From the NCBI GenBank assembly GCA_964439625.1, contig CAYTPI010000007.1, positions 1-64,000 of the forward strand: a stretch of 64,000 nt of DNA. The letters are read 5' to 3'. A program made the position numbers and the translations under genes. The DNA comes from CAYTPI01 sp964439625 (GTDB lineage: Bacteria; Chloroflexota; Anaerolineae; Aggregatilineales; UBA3940). Position 1 is the stretch's first letter. Every line of letters begins with the position of its first letter. This document shows positions 34,654 through 43,691 of the stretch, piece after piece. The notes under the pieces were generated by a model. That model did no database searches and was not told where the DNA came from. It was given only the letters and a program-made list of their open reading frames with translations.

Positions 34654-35850
34654 CTATTCGACGATGTCGGTGATGACACCAGCACCGACGGTCAGACCAC
34701 CTTCACGGATGGCAAACTTAGCACCCTTGTCGAGCGCAACAGCCTTATCTAGAATAACAGTCATCTCAACGTTGTCGCCAGGCATAACCATCTCAACACC
34801 ATCTTGCAAGATAATCTCACCAGTGATGTCTAACGTCCGGATGTAGAACTGTGGCTTGTAACCACTGAAGAAAGCCTTATGACGACCACCTTCATCCTTG
34901 CGCAGAACGTAGACTTCACAGTTGAACTTGGTGTGTGGGGTAATGGAGCCCGGCTTAGCCAGAACCATACCACGAGCGATGTCGTCACGCTCAATACCAC
35001 GCAGTAGAACACCAGCATTATCGCCAGCGACGGCTTCGTCAAGTTCTTTATGGAACATTTCAGTACCAGTCACAGTTGTTGAGCGTGTTTCACGCAGGCC
35101 AATAATCTCGACGGTATCACCCTTCTTGACGACGCCACGGTCGATACGACCGGTAACAACAGTACCACGCCCCTTAATGCTGAAGACGTCTTCAATTGAC
35201 ATGAGGAAGTCTCGGTCAATATCACGCTCTGGCTCTGGGACATAGCTGTCGACAGTGTCCATTAGTTCAAGGATGGGTGCATAGGCGGCATCGCTGAGGT
35301 CATTTTCAGCCTCAAGTGCTGCGAGTGCTGACCCACGAACGAATGGAATTTCATCGCCGGGGTAGCCGTAGCCATCCAGCAGTTCACGCAGCTCAAGCTC
35401 AACCAGTTCGAGCAGTTCTTCATCGTCCATCATGTCCACCTTATTCAGGAAGACAACAATCGCTGGAACGTCAACCTGGCGAGCCAACAGAATGTGCTCA
35501 CGTGTTTGTGGCATAGCGCCGTCTGGGGCCGCTACAACCAAAATAGCACCATCCATCTGCGCGGCACCCGTGATCATATTTTTGATATAGTCACGGTGAC
35601 CGGGGCAGTCAACATGGGCATAGTGCCGATTATCAGTCTCATACTCGACGTGTGAGATAGCAATTGTGATACCACGCGCCTTCTCTTCAGGGGCATTGTC
35701 GATTTCCTCAAATGCTGAGAAGTCGGCATAACCCTTCAAAGAAAGAGTCTTGGTGATAGCCGCAGTTAATGTGGTTTTACCGTGGTCAATGTGACCAATA
35801 GTACCAATATTGAGATGCGGCTTCCCTCTTTCGAATACTCCCTTAGACAT
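34654..35850 (-). CDS. tuf: Elongation factor Tu, 398 aa
   Basis: EF-Tu delivers aminoacyl-tRNA to the ribosome. G1 is GHIDHGKT (Ile where most have Val), G2 is ARGITIA, G3 is DCPGH, G4 is NKVD and G5 is in the GSALAAL segment. Domains 2 and 3 follow with RGVVKKGDTVEIIGL and GYKPQFYIRT. The length is normal. It follows the tRNA-Thr/Tyr/Ala/Thr cluster. Confidence 0.97.
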   Translation of the reverse strand: MSKGVFERGKPHLNIGTIGHIDHGKTTLTAAITKTLSLKGYADFSAFEEIDNAPEEKARGITIAISHVEYETDNRHYAHVDCPGHRDYIKNMITGAAQMDGAILVVAAPDGAMPQTREHILLARQVDVPAIVVFLNKVDMMDDEELLELVELELRELLDGYGYPGDEIPFVRGSALAALEAENDLSDAAYAPILELMDTVDSYVPEPERDIDRDFLMSIEDVFSIKGRGTVVTGRIDRGVVKKGDTVEIIGLRETRSTTVTGTEMFHKELDEAVAGDNAGVLLRGIERDDIARGMVLAKPGSITPHTKFNCEVYVLRKDEGGRHKAFFSGYKPQFYIRTLDITGEIILQDGVEMVMPGDNVEMTVILDKAVALDKGAKFAIREGGLTVGAGVITDIVE

Positions 35851-35950
35851 TTACGCCATCCTTTACTCGTTATACATAAAAATAGGGCTTACTGACATGC
35901 AGCAGGCATGCTGCTACCACAGTGGAGCCCCGCTAGAATAACCGACTAAA

Positions 35951-36022
35951 AGCCCTCGACGAGATTTGAACTCGTGACCTCATTCTTACCAAGAATGCGC
36001 TCTACCCCTGAGCTACGAGGGC
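35951..36022 (-). tRNA. tRNA-Thr (GGT)
   Basis: On the minus strand the acceptor GCCCTCG pairs with CGAGGGC. The anticodon loop CTTGGTAAG carries GGT, and GTTCAAATC is the TPsiC loop. The 3' CCA is not encoded. It is the last tRNA before tuf. Confidence 0.95.
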
Positions 36023-36049
36023 GTGTAGTGCTACACACCCAAAGGTGTA

Positions 36050-36122
36050 TGGACGTGAAGGGACTCGAACCCTTGACCCCCGCAATGCAAATGCGGTGCT
36101 CTCCCAACTGAGCTACACGCCC
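36050..36122 (-). tRNA. tRNA-Ala (TGC)
   Basis: The acceptor GGGCGTG pairs with CACGTCC and gives the G3:U70 pair that marks alanine. The anticodon loop ATTTGCATT carries TGC, and the discriminator is A73. The common bacterial cluster has tRNA-Gly at this position. Confidence 0.93.
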
Positions 36123-36146
36123 TTATCATAGTGGTTCCCCACTGAG

Positions 36147-36229
36147 TGGGCCCGGCAGGACTCGAACCTACGAAGCGTTACCGCAGCTGATTTACAGTCA
36201 GCCCCCTTTGCCGCTCGGGACACGGACCC
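36147..36229 (-). tRNA. tRNA-Tyr (GTA)
   Basis: This class II tRNA of 83 bases has a long variable arm. The acceptor GGGTCCG pairs with CGGGCCC, the anticodon loop ACTGTAAAT carries GTA, and the TPsiC loop is GGTTCGAGTCC. Confidence 0.95.
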
Positions 36230-36291
36230 ATGTGTCGCTTGGGTTATTCAGTTGTCAATTTGGCTCTTATAGTCACAGACTATTGTAACCA

Positions 36292-36364
36292 AGCCATCGA
36301 TGGGACTCGAACCCATAACCTATGCTTTACAAGAGCATTGCTCTGCCAATTGAGCTACGATGGC
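36292..36364 (-). tRNA. tRNA-Thr (TGT)
   Basis: On the minus strand the acceptor GCCATCG pairs with CGATGGC. The anticodon loop TCTTGTAAA carries TGT. It is the first gene of the tRNA-tuf transcript. Confidence 0.95.
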
Positions 36365-36441
36365 AGGATTTTATCTTTCTGTGTCGCCAGAAATCAATTT
36401 TTGACACGCGAAAGACTTGGCGCAAATTGCCAAGCGTTATT

Positions 36442-36470
36442 AGAGTACCCAAATTGGCAGGGTGTGTCAA
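36442..36470 (-). promoter_or_regulatory. Candidate promoter of the tRNA-tuf operon
   Basis: The minus strand has TTGACA (36470-36465) and TACTCT (36447-36442) 17 bases apart, with about 70 bases to the first tRNA. A short hairpin (CTTGGC with GCCAAG, 36416-36434) lies in the leader. Confidence 0.45.
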
Positions 36471-36480
36471 TACAAAACCG

Positions 36481-37641
36481 TTAAATTTTTACCTCTATCA
36501 ACCGTTTCACTTCAACCGTCTTTCCAAGTTGTTGGTAGATACGAGTCACACGGGGCAGAAGGCTTGTTGTTACCTCATAATTGATCGTCTGAAGCAGCCG
36601 GGCAACATCATCCGCGCTGATTGTCTCATCTCCCTGTACGCCGATTAAGATAACCGGATCATCGACCTCAACACCATCGATGTGGCTCACATCTACAATT
36701 GTTTGATCCATACTGACGCGGCCTACGATTGGCGCTCGTTGACCGTCAATTAGGACGTGCCCTTTGTTTGATAAGGCCCGCCGGTAGCCGTCTCCATAAC
36801 CAATCGGCACCAGAGCCACCGTGATTGGTTCTTGTGCGATGAAGGTGCGCCCGTAGCCAATCGATGAGCCTGCAGGCAGGGTGCGAACTCGCGCCACATG
36901 AGAATGAAGAGACAGCACCGGACGCAGATCAACGGGCCATACGACTTCATTAGACGGAGGCAAACCATACAAGGTAACGCCTGGTCGAACCGCATTATGA
37001 TAGGATGCTGCATGTGCCAACGAGCCACCGCTGTTAGCAGTGTGCCATTGTTCTACCTGAATACCCGCCTGAATGATCTCTTCACGTGCTTGGTTAAACA
37101 CACGCAACTGCTGCTGTGTGTACGTGTGGTCCGCCTCGTCAGCCGTAGCAAAATGGGTGTAGATACCCTCTAACTCAATTGACCCGAAATGCTGCAACGA
37201 TTGCAGAAAGCCGACGATCTCACCTGGCAGTTGACCATAACGCCCCATGCCCGTATCAATCTTGACATGATACAAAGCCGAACCAACCGCAGCCTCATTG
37301 AACGCCTCAGCAAACGTCAGCGTGTTGATGGTCGGTATCAGGTTGTTATCTACCATGCGCTGCGCTTCGGTTGGCAGTGCGTAGTTCAGCACGAGGATTG
37401 GGGCCTCTATACCAGCGTGCCGCAGTTCGATGCCTTCATCGACGCGTGCAACAGCCAGCCGGTCAGCGCCATTTTCCAACAGAACGCGCGCGCAAGGCAC
37501 AGCGCCATGCCCATAAGCATTCGCTTTGACAACTCCATACAGGCAGACACCTTCGCCGACAAGCTCTTTGATGCTGCGAGCGTTATAGGCTAAGTTATCG
37601 AGGTTAATCACAGCATATGTGAGGTAGGGCACACCAGACAT
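36481..37641 (-). CDS. alr: Alanine racemase, 386 aa
   Basis: This is a PLP enzyme that makes D-alanine for peptidoglycan. The PLP lysine is in VVKANAYGHG (K39 from the ATG at 37641). The second catalytic Tyr is in IGYGDGYRRAL and the family's VGRVSMDQTIVDVS follows. The length is normal. A TTG at 37659 is an alternative start. Downstream on the same strand lies the tRNA operon, which has its own promoter. Confidence 0.92.
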   Translation of the reverse strand: MSGVPYLTYAVINLDNLAYNARSIKELVGEGVCLYGVVKANAYGHGAVPCARVLLENGADRLAVARVDEGIELRHAGIEAPILVLNYALPTEAQRMVDNNLIPTINTLTFAEAFNEAAVGSALYHVKIDTGMGRYGQLPGEIVGFLQSLQHFGSIELEGIYTHFATADEADHTYTQQQLRVFNQAREEIIQAGIQVEQWHTANSGGSLAHAASYHNAVRPGVTLYGLPPSNEVVWPVDLRPVLSLHSHVARVRTLPAGSSIGYGRTFIAQEPITVALVPIGYGDGYRRALSNKGHVLIDGQRAPIVGRVSMDQTIVDVSHIDGVEVDDPVILIGVQGDETISADDVARLLQTINYEVTTSLLPRVTRIYQQLGKTVEVKRLIEVKI

Positions 37642-37676
37642 TGATACGTTCGCAATCAACCGATTGGACTATTTTG

Positions 37677-37682
37677 TATAAT
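37677..37682 (+). promoter_or_regulatory. Candidate -10 box before a 24-codon ORF
   Basis: A TATAAT here ends six bases before a GTG at 37689. A short ORF (VTAPNNPITDEITHGDCLTE to a TGA at 37761) follows, upstream of the 122-residue gene. No good -35 is visible. Confidence 0.3.
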
Positions 37683-37822
37683 GTACCCGTGACTGCACCA
37701 AACAATCCAATTACAGACGAGATCACTCACGGCGATTGTTTGACCGAACCACAGCGACTATGAGAACACACATGGTGAGCATCTGTTAGTCAATGAATTG
37801 AGAGAGAAGGCTAGGGCTGAAG

Positions 37823-38191
37823 ATGTTGAAGGATGACGATTTTGAGATTGGACAGCAGTTTCCAGTGACGATGCACTGGCGCATGGCTGATCGCTCATCG
37901 GTGTGGGCGGGCTTTGTTGCGGAAGTAACTTATGTCGATGTCAGCCAAATGCGCCTGTTAAGCCGTCTGACTGATCTGCAAATGCTGCGAACCAGTGTAC
38001 CGCCAGAACAAACTGATCAAGCGATGCTGAAAATTATCCGGGGGTTGGTCGGGCAGTATGCTTTTCTGCCCTACGAAGCTGCCGCGGGGACGAAGCTCAA
38101 TCTAAAAATGACGACCCTAACAGGGGAGCATCCTTATTTTTTCGGTGAAGCAGACTACGAAGCGCGTAAGAATAAAATCACGGGTCAATAG
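37823..38191 (+). CDS. Hypothetical protein, 122 aa
   Basis: I do not recognise this small acidic protein. It begins MLKDDDFEIGQQFPVTMHWR, has two predicted beta stretches and a helix (TDQAMLKIIRGLVGQYAFL), and ends in a charged tail. There is no membrane segment or signal. The gene ends with a 14-base overlap with the convergent fkbM gene. A short ORF with its own -10 lies upstream. Confidence 0.55.
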   Translation: MLKDDDFEIGQQFPVTMHWRMADRSSVWAGFVAEVTYVDVSQMRLLSRLTDLQMLRTSVPPEQTDQAMLKIIRGLVGQYAFLPYEAAAGTKLNLKMTTLTGEHPYFFGEADYEARKNKITGQ

Positions 38192-38942
38192 ACAACGAGT
38201 TGACTAAGCGCGCATAAACATCCCCTGAGTCAGCAGTCATATCTAGCGTTGTCAGCCAATCGTGAACATTGCCAACAGGTTGCCACTCTTCAAACACAAA
38301 TTGATAGCCCTCGCTGATGGCGATGTTGTATCGATAGTCACCTAGCTGCCCCAGATAGTTGAGGCAGTCAAACGTTGATCGTAAACTCGCCGGGATAAAT
38401 TCTATTGACAACGCCTTGATCGGTTGGCTCAAGCCGCGCAGCACCTCGAACTCAAAGCCTTCCACGTCTATCTTACAGAACGTTGGTAGCCCGTATTCAG
38501 TGATGAGGGCGTCCATCGTTGTTACTGGTACAACCACCGACTGATCCCATTCAACCCAGGCAAATGAGTCAACTTGCTGCACGTCGTCCAGCCAAGTATC
38601 AGAAAAGGTTGTGACGGTTGGTGTTTTCTCACTGACGCGGAGTGTTAGTTTCCCCGGCTTCGCACCAAGGCCCGCTTCAACCAAAATAATATCATCACGT
38701 TTGCCATACATCCGCTTGAGGAACCGCATCAAGTGCGGTTGTGGCTCGATTGCGACCACCTGCGCCCCCATCGCTGCCCACAGCCGCGAACGGCTGCCGA
38801 CATGAGCACCGACATCAAAGCAGAGGCCACCTGGTTCAATGAACTGGGCATAAAACTGGCGTATTTGTTGAAAGCGCCAGAACATACCATAGTACATCCA
38901 TAATGAGCGTATCAATCCGTAAGTACGCGCAAGACGGCTCAT
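38178..38942 (-). CDS. FkbM-family methyltransferase, 254 aa
   Basis: This is an S-adenosylmethionine-dependent methyltransferase. The SAM motif is CFDVGAHVGSRSRLWAAMG and VVAIEPQPH, and the FkbM end is KIDVEGFEFEVLRGL. Family members methylate hydroxyls on glycans or natural products. It starts ten bases downstream of the ALDH stop on the same strand and may share its transcript with deoC, though its chemistry differs. Confidence 0.85.
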   Translation of the reverse strand: MSRLARTYGLIRSLWMYYGMFWRFQQIRQFYAQFIEPGGLCFDVGAHVGSRSRLWAAMGAQVVAIEPQPHLMRFLKRMYGKRDDIILVEAGLGAKPGKLTLRVSEKTPTVTTFSDTWLDDVQQVDSFAWVEWDQSVVVPVTTMDALITEYGLPTFCKIDVEGFEFEVLRGLSQPIKALSIEFIPASLRSTFDCLNYLGQLGDYRYNIAISEGYQFVFEEWQPVGNVHDWLTTLDMTADSGDVYARLVNSLSIDP

Positions 38943-38951
38943 TGATTTGTG

Positions 38952-41357
38952 TTATGCACCGGTGGGCACCCAAATATTCTTGACCTGCGTTGCGCGGCGC
39001 AAGAAGGCTTCACCTTCACTCTGCTCAATTGATAACCAATCGCGTTCAACCCCGTAGTTAACCCACGTTTGCTTCATATTATCAGCAGAGGCTTTCTCAA
39101 CGAGGTAGCTGCCATCGGCGCTGCCGCAGTACCACATCGCTTCGACGTCATCATGCTCTGCTAACGTCTTCGACAAGGCATCACGCCCACCTGTAACAAT
39201 GTTAACCACACCAGCGGGCACATCGGATGTCTCTAGAATTTGGTAGAAATCGGTGGCACTTAGTGGGTATTTCTCCGAGGGGATCAACACGACTGTGTTG
39301 CCCCGGCAAATGGCAGGAGCCATCAACGAGACAAACCCCAGCAGTGGATAGTCATTGGGGCAGGCAATGCCGATCACACCAATGGCTTCATTTTGCGCTA
39401 TGACGATCCCTCGCAGCACTGTTTCTTGAATGCTTCCGCCGTACTTGTCAGCATAGGCGCCATAGGTGAACAAGCGTGAGATAGCAGCATCCACCTCAGC
39501 TAGGCTATCCTTTGCGGATTTGCCCGTCATCCTAGTAATGCGGTCAGCAAATTCGTCGCGCCGGGCTGAGAGATTCTCGGCAATGTAGTACAAAATCTGG
39601 GCGCGGTTGTGGGCTGTCTTCGCGGCCCAGCCGGCTTGAGCTTTATTCGCTGCTTCGACAGCATTGCGAATGTCTTTGCGGTTGCCCTCGCTGACGTCAC
39701 CAATGAACTGCCCATCAGGCGTTTTGATCGGGCGGCTGTATCCACCATCTGGGCGTTTTTGCTTGCCACCATAGTATAACTTGGCTGTGCGATCTAACAG
39801 ACCATTCGCCGTCTGTTTCCCGTTGATTGGTGCAGGTATCGGCGCAGGTACTGCGGCCCAGCTTGTATCTGGGTTAAATTCAGGCCGAGGGTGCTTTTGC
39901 CATGCTGGCTTAACATACTCGTAGAGGCCTTCTCTGCCCCCTTCCCGACCAAACCCACTCTCACGGTAACCGCCAAAGCCAGAAGCGGCGTCAAATAGGT
40001 TCGTGCAATTGACCCAGACAGAACCCGCTTTCACTTTCTGAGCAACGTCTAGGGCGAGGTTCACACTCTCACTCCAGATGCTGGCGGCTAACCCGTAACG
40101 CGTGTTGTTCGCCAGTTCAGCGGCTTCAGATGGGGTCCGGAAGGTCATTGAGACCAGCACCGGCCCGAAGATTTCTTCCTGAGCAATTATATCTGCCGCT
40201 TGGACACCCGTCAGCAAGGTTGGCGGATAGTAACAACCGCCCGCTGGTAGGTCATAGTCTGGGCGGTAGAGGTTGGCCCCTTCGGCAACACCTTGCTGAA
40301 CCCATGCCTCAATCCGCTGATGCTGGATCGGGTCAACAATCGCCCCCATATCTATACCTTTATCGAGTGGGTCACCAACGCGCAGTTTTTTCATGCGCTC
40401 TTTGAGGCGCGCTTCGAAGCCCTCGGCGATTGTCTCTTGCACCAACAACCGTGATCCGGCACAGCATACCTCACCCTGGTTGAACCAAATTGCGTCAACC
40501 AGCCCTTCAATCGCTGCGTCTTGGTCGGCATCATCGAAGACGATAAACGGTGATTTACCACCTAATTCCAACGACAGCTTAATACCCTTGCCCGCTGTAA
40601 CCCGGCGGATAATTTTGCCGACTTCCGTTGAACCCGTAAACGCGATCTTATCAATATCGTCATGGTTGGTGATTGCCGCACCGCTTTCATCGCCCCCTGT
40701 GACAATATTCACCACACCGGGCGGCAGCCCGGCTTCAGCGACAATCTCTGCGAAGAGGAGTGCCGTCAGTGGGGTAAATGGGGCGGGCTTCAGCACGACT
40801 GTATTGCCCATTGCCAAGGCTGGGGCGATCTTCCATGCCAGCATCAACAGCGGGAAGTTCCAGGGAATAACCTGCCCGATGACACCCAAAGGCTTATAGC
40901 CTGGCATTTCTTGTGACATCAACTGTGCCCAGCCCGCATGGTGATAAAAGTGCCGGGCTGCCAGTGGAATATCAAGGTCGCGTGACTCACGGATTGGCTT
41001 ACCGTTGTCCATCGTTTCAAGTACCGCAAATAGGCGACTGTAACGCTGAATAGCGCGGGCAATGCTGTACAAATAGCGGGCACGTTCGTGATCACTGTTT
41101 TTTTGCCAACTATCGAATGCTGCCCGAGCCGCTGCAACAGCCTTGTCAACTTCAGCCGCACTCGCATCACCAATATCCGCTAACTTCTCTCCATTGGCTG
41201 GGTTCTTGATTTCAATCGGCTTACTCGCCTCGACCCACTCGCCGTTGATGAAAAGGCCAAATGAGCGCTCGTGGCGCTCCAGCCAGTCTAGAGCGGCTTG
41301 CGCTGACTCAGGGGCTGGACCATAATTCATCGTGTCAAATATATCTGTAATTGTCAT
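38952..41357 (-). CDS. Two-domain aldehyde dehydrogenase of the ALDH16 type, 801 aa
   Basis: The first domain (about 1-490) is a full ALDH. It has PWNFPLLMLAWK, ELGGKSPFIVFDDA with the catalytic Glu, and GEVCCAGSRLL with the catalytic Cys. The second domain (about 530-801) repeats the fold (GNTVVLIPSEKYPLSA; GVVNIVTGG) but I see no catalytic Cys. The arrangement is that of ALDH16A1-like proteins, where the second domain is a non-catalytic partner. Substrate unknown. It follows deoC by 15 bases with AAGGAGC before its ATG. DeoC makes acetaldehyde, which a linked ALDH could oxidise. Confidence 0.88.
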   Translation of the reverse strand: MTITDIFDTMNYGPAPESAQAALDWLERHERSFGLFINGEWVEASKPIEIKNPANGEKLADIGDASAAEVDKAVAAARAAFDSWQKNSDHERARYLYSIARAIQRYSRLFAVLETMDNGKPIRESRDLDIPLAARHFYHHAGWAQLMSQEMPGYKPLGVIGQVIPWNFPLLMLAWKIAPALAMGNTVVLKPAPFTPLTALLFAEIVAEAGLPPGVVNIVTGGDESGAAITNHDDIDKIAFTGSTEVGKIIRRVTAGKGIKLSLELGGKSPFIVFDDADQDAAIEGLVDAIWFNQGEVCCAGSRLLVQETIAEGFEARLKERMKKLRVGDPLDKGIDMGAIVDPIQHQRIEAWVQQGVAEGANLYRPDYDLPAGGCYYPPTLLTGVQAADIIAQEEIFGPVLVSMTFRTPSEAAELANNTRYGLAASIWSESVNLALDVAQKVKAGSVWVNCTNLFDAASGFGGYRESGFGREGGREGLYEYVKPAWQKHPRPEFNPDTSWAAVPAPIPAPINGKQTANGLLDRTAKLYYGGKQKRPDGGYSRPIKTPDGQFIGDVSEGNRKDIRNAVEAANKAQAGWAAKTAHNRAQILYYIAENLSARRDEFADRITRMTGKSAKDSLAEVDAAISRLFTYGAYADKYGGSIQETVLRGIVIAQNEAIGVIGIACPNDYPLLGFVSLMAPAICRGNTVVLIPSEKYPLSATDFYQILETSDVPAGVVNIVTGGRDALSKTLAEHDDVEAMWYCGSADGSYLVEKASADNMKQTWVNYGVERDWLSIEQSEGEAFLRRATQVKNIWVPTGA

Positions 41358-41372
41358 TGTCTATTGCTCCTT

Positions 41373-42332
41373 CTACGCCATCGGAATGTAGCGTTCAGCG
41401 GCATAGCGCCCGGTTACATGGTGGGAGAGCTGCCGTTCAATATCACCCAGCAAACTGCTGGCTCCAAAGCGGAATAGGCTCGAATTGAGCCACTCATCGC
41501 CCAGTTCTTCTTTCATGAGGATCAACCAGTTCAAGGCTGATTTCGCCGTCCGGATACCTCCGGCGGGCTTAAAGCCGACTTTGTGCCCTGTGCGTGCATG
41601 GTAATCACGAATAGCCCGTACCATCACGAGGCTGTTTTCAAGCGTCGCATTGACCTTGGCTTTGCCCGTCGAAGTCTTGATGAAGTCTGTACCCGCCATC
41701 AGGCAGACCATACTAGCCCGGTAGACGTTGGTCAGTGTGCCAAGCTCGCCTACTTCGATGATTGTCTTAAGATGGGCCGCATCGCCGCAGGCCTCACGAT
41801 ATTGTTTGATCTCATCATAGAGTGCTTGCCAATCACCGGTATGAACCAACTCACGCCGAATGACAATATCGACTTCTTTTGCGCCAGCCTCAATGATCTT
41901 TTCGATCTCCGTCAATTGAAACGCAATTGGGACTTGCCCAGTTGGGAAGCCTGTCGCAACGACACAGACTGGGATACTGGTATTTTTCAAGGCCTTAGCA
42001 GCATCACGGACGCGATTGTGATAAACACAGACAGACGCGACCTGTAGTTCACGGTCGAAACCGAGTTCCTCTAACAGACTCTTGCGGATCGGCTGGCGGG
42101 CCTTGGCACAAATACGCTGCACACGACCGGGCGTATCATCCCCGCTGAGTGTGGTTAAGTCAATCATGGTGACAGCTTTCAGCAGCCATGCTGCCTGATG
42201 TTCTTTCTTGATCGAGCGACGGGTTATCAGTGTGGCAGTGCGACGTTCTACAGCGCTGCGGTTGACGTGGTAAGCGTCGAACCAGCTTGGGTCAAACGCG
42301 ACCCCGGGGTTACGATGGTCTTCTGGGGGCAT
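41373..42332 (-). CDS. deoC: Deoxyribose-phosphate aldolase, 319 aa
   Basis: DeoC splits 2-deoxyribose-5-phosphate to glyceraldehyde-3-phosphate and acetaldehyde. The Schiff-base Lys is in GTDFIKTSTGKAKV. The second Lys and Gly-rich loop are GFKPAGGIRTA. At 319 residues it is longer than the E. coli enzyme (about 260), with an N-terminal extension of about 60 residues. It is followed by the ALDH gene, a useful pair for acetaldehyde removal. Confidence 0.93.
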   Translation of the reverse strand: MPPEDHRNPGVAFDPSWFDAYHVNRSAVERRTATLITRRSIKKEHQAAWLLKAVTMIDLTTLSGDDTPGRVQRICAKARQPIRKSLLEELGFDRELQVASVCVYHNRVRDAAKALKNTSIPVCVVATGFPTGQVPIAFQLTEIEKIIEAGAKEVDIVIRRELVHTGDWQALYDEIKQYREACGDAAHLKTIIEVGELGTLTNVYRASMVCLMAGTDFIKTSTGKAKVNATLENSLVMVRAIRDYHARTGHKVGFKPAGGIRTAKSALNWLILMKEELGDEWLNSSLFRFGASSLLGDIERQLSHHVTGRYAAERYIPMA

Positions 42333-42518
42333 GGTTTCACTATCTCTAGAAGTAATTATGTTTGCTTTTGAAGCTATGGTACCTCAAAAAGGGGACTGAC
42401 AGCCTAAAAGTCTTATTTTTCCGCAACATATAAGCATCACAAAGCCAGAACTGTAAATACCACTTCCAACGCTTGCCAACCAAGGATTGTCTAAAGCTCG
42501 TATATATCTGACACATGA

Positions 42519-42547
42519 TTGACATTCCTTAATCCGTTCTTTATACT
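42519..42547 (+). promoter_or_regulatory. Strong sigma70-type promoter for the ABC binding-protein gene
   Basis: TTGACA at 42519-42524 and TATACT at 42542-42547 are 17 bases apart. A 60-base leader ends in a strong ribosome-binding site (TAGGAGGAG). Confidence 0.75.
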
Positions 42548-42615
42548 TTGCGCCATTGACGCACCATAACAACGGTGTAACAGAGACGTTCGCATCTTAG
42601 GAGGAGAATCAACCA

Positions 42616-43602
42616 ATGCGGAAAATCAAGTACCTATTGTTGTTGGCCCTTGCCACTGTGCTGCTCGCTGCCTGTGCAGCCCCAGCCGCAGAAGAAGAGC
42701 CAGAAGAGGAACCAGCTACCGAGGAAGAAGCGGAAGCTGAAGAAGAGATGGACGAAGAAGACATGATGGAGGAAGAGGCCGAGGAAGAAGAAGCCGCTGT
42801 TCCGGTAACTGGAAACATCGTTGAAGGCCGTGGTGGTGAATGCCTGGGTGACGGTGGCGAGTATATCGTTGACCTCGAGTGCCAAGAGATCACTATTGCC
42901 ATCGAAAACGCCTACCTTCCATTTAACTACGTTTCATTGGAAACGGGTGAGCCAGCCGGTTGGGATTACGATGCAATCGAAGAGATTTGCACCCGCCTGA
43001 ACTGTACCCCTGTCTTCGTTGAAGCAGCTTGGGAAGGCATGATTCAGTCCGTAGCGGATGGCCAGTACGACTTGGCTGCTGACGGTATCACAATCACTGA
43101 AGAGCGTGCTGAAATCGTTGATTTCTCAATTGGTTACGTCAACATTGACCAGCGCCTAATGGTTCGGCTCGATGAAGATCGCTTCGAGACAGTTGAGGAA
43201 TTCATCGCTGGTGACTACACCATCGGTACGCAAACTGGTACCACCAACTTTGAAACCGCTACTGAACTGGTCGAAGAAGATCGCATCCAAGCCTTTGAGC
43301 AGTTCCCATTCGCCGTTCAGGCCCTGATCGCTGGCGATGTTGACGCAGTCATCATCGATGAAACCGCTGGTCAAGGGTATGTTGGTGAAAATGCAGACCA
43401 GATCAAACTCGTTGGAGAATCACTCGAGAGTGGTCAGTTGGGCTTCATCTACCCGCCCGGCAGCGAACTGGTTGAGCCATTCAACGCTGCCATCGTCTCT
43501 ATGATTGACGACGGTACGCTGAACGAGATCAACGCCGAATACTTCGGCCCTGGATTCAACATAACCTACGACGACATCGGTGATGGTGCCTACGCAGAGT
43601 AA
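42616..43602 (+). CDS. Amino-acid ABC transporter substrate-binding lipoprotein, 328 aa
   Basis: The lipoprotein signal ends at LLAACAA, so the mature Cys is lipidated. A Glu-rich linker of about 40 residues (EEEPEEEPATEEEAEAEEEM) follows before the SBP_bac_3 domain. That domain has the usual ENAYLPFNYVSLETGEPAGWDYD start, AADGITITEERAEIVDFS and a C-terminal lobe ending NAEYFGPG. It captures a polar amino acid outside the cell. A strong terminator separates it from the permease gene. Confidence 0.9.
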   Translation: MRKIKYLLLLALATVLLAACAAPAAEEEPEEEPATEEEAEAEEEMDEEDMMEEEAEEEEAAVPVTGNIVEGRGGECLGDGGEYIVDLECQEITIAIENAYLPFNYVSLETGEPAGWDYDAIEEICTRLNCTPVFVEAAWEGMIQSVADGQYDLAADGITITEERAEIVDFSIGYVNIDQRLMVRLDEDRFETVEEFIAGDYTIGTQTGTTNFETATELVEEDRIQAFEQFPFAVQALIAGDVDAVIIDETAGQGYVGENADQIKLVGESLESGQLGFIYPPGSELVEPFNAAIVSMIDDGTLNEINAEYFGPGFNITYDDIGDGAYAE

Positions 43603-43625
43603 CCCTCTCTAGCACGTTGTAACAT

Positions 43626-43659
43626 ACATGTGCAGGGTGATTGCCCTGCACATGTTTTT
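43626..43659 (+). terminator. Strong terminator between binding protein and permease
   Basis: ACATGTGCAGGG (43626-43637) pairs perfectly with CCCTGCACATGT (43644-43655), followed by TTTTTC. It would lower permease transcription relative to the binding protein. Confidence 0.8.
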
Positions 43660-43691
43660 CATCTGTAGACCTCACTCAGGAGCAGCACCCC

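Noticed and set aside
42384..42572. A 62-residue minus-strand frame upstream of the binding-protein gene
   Set aside because: It overlaps the strong promoter of that gene, is rich in Cys and lacks homology or a ribosome-binding site.
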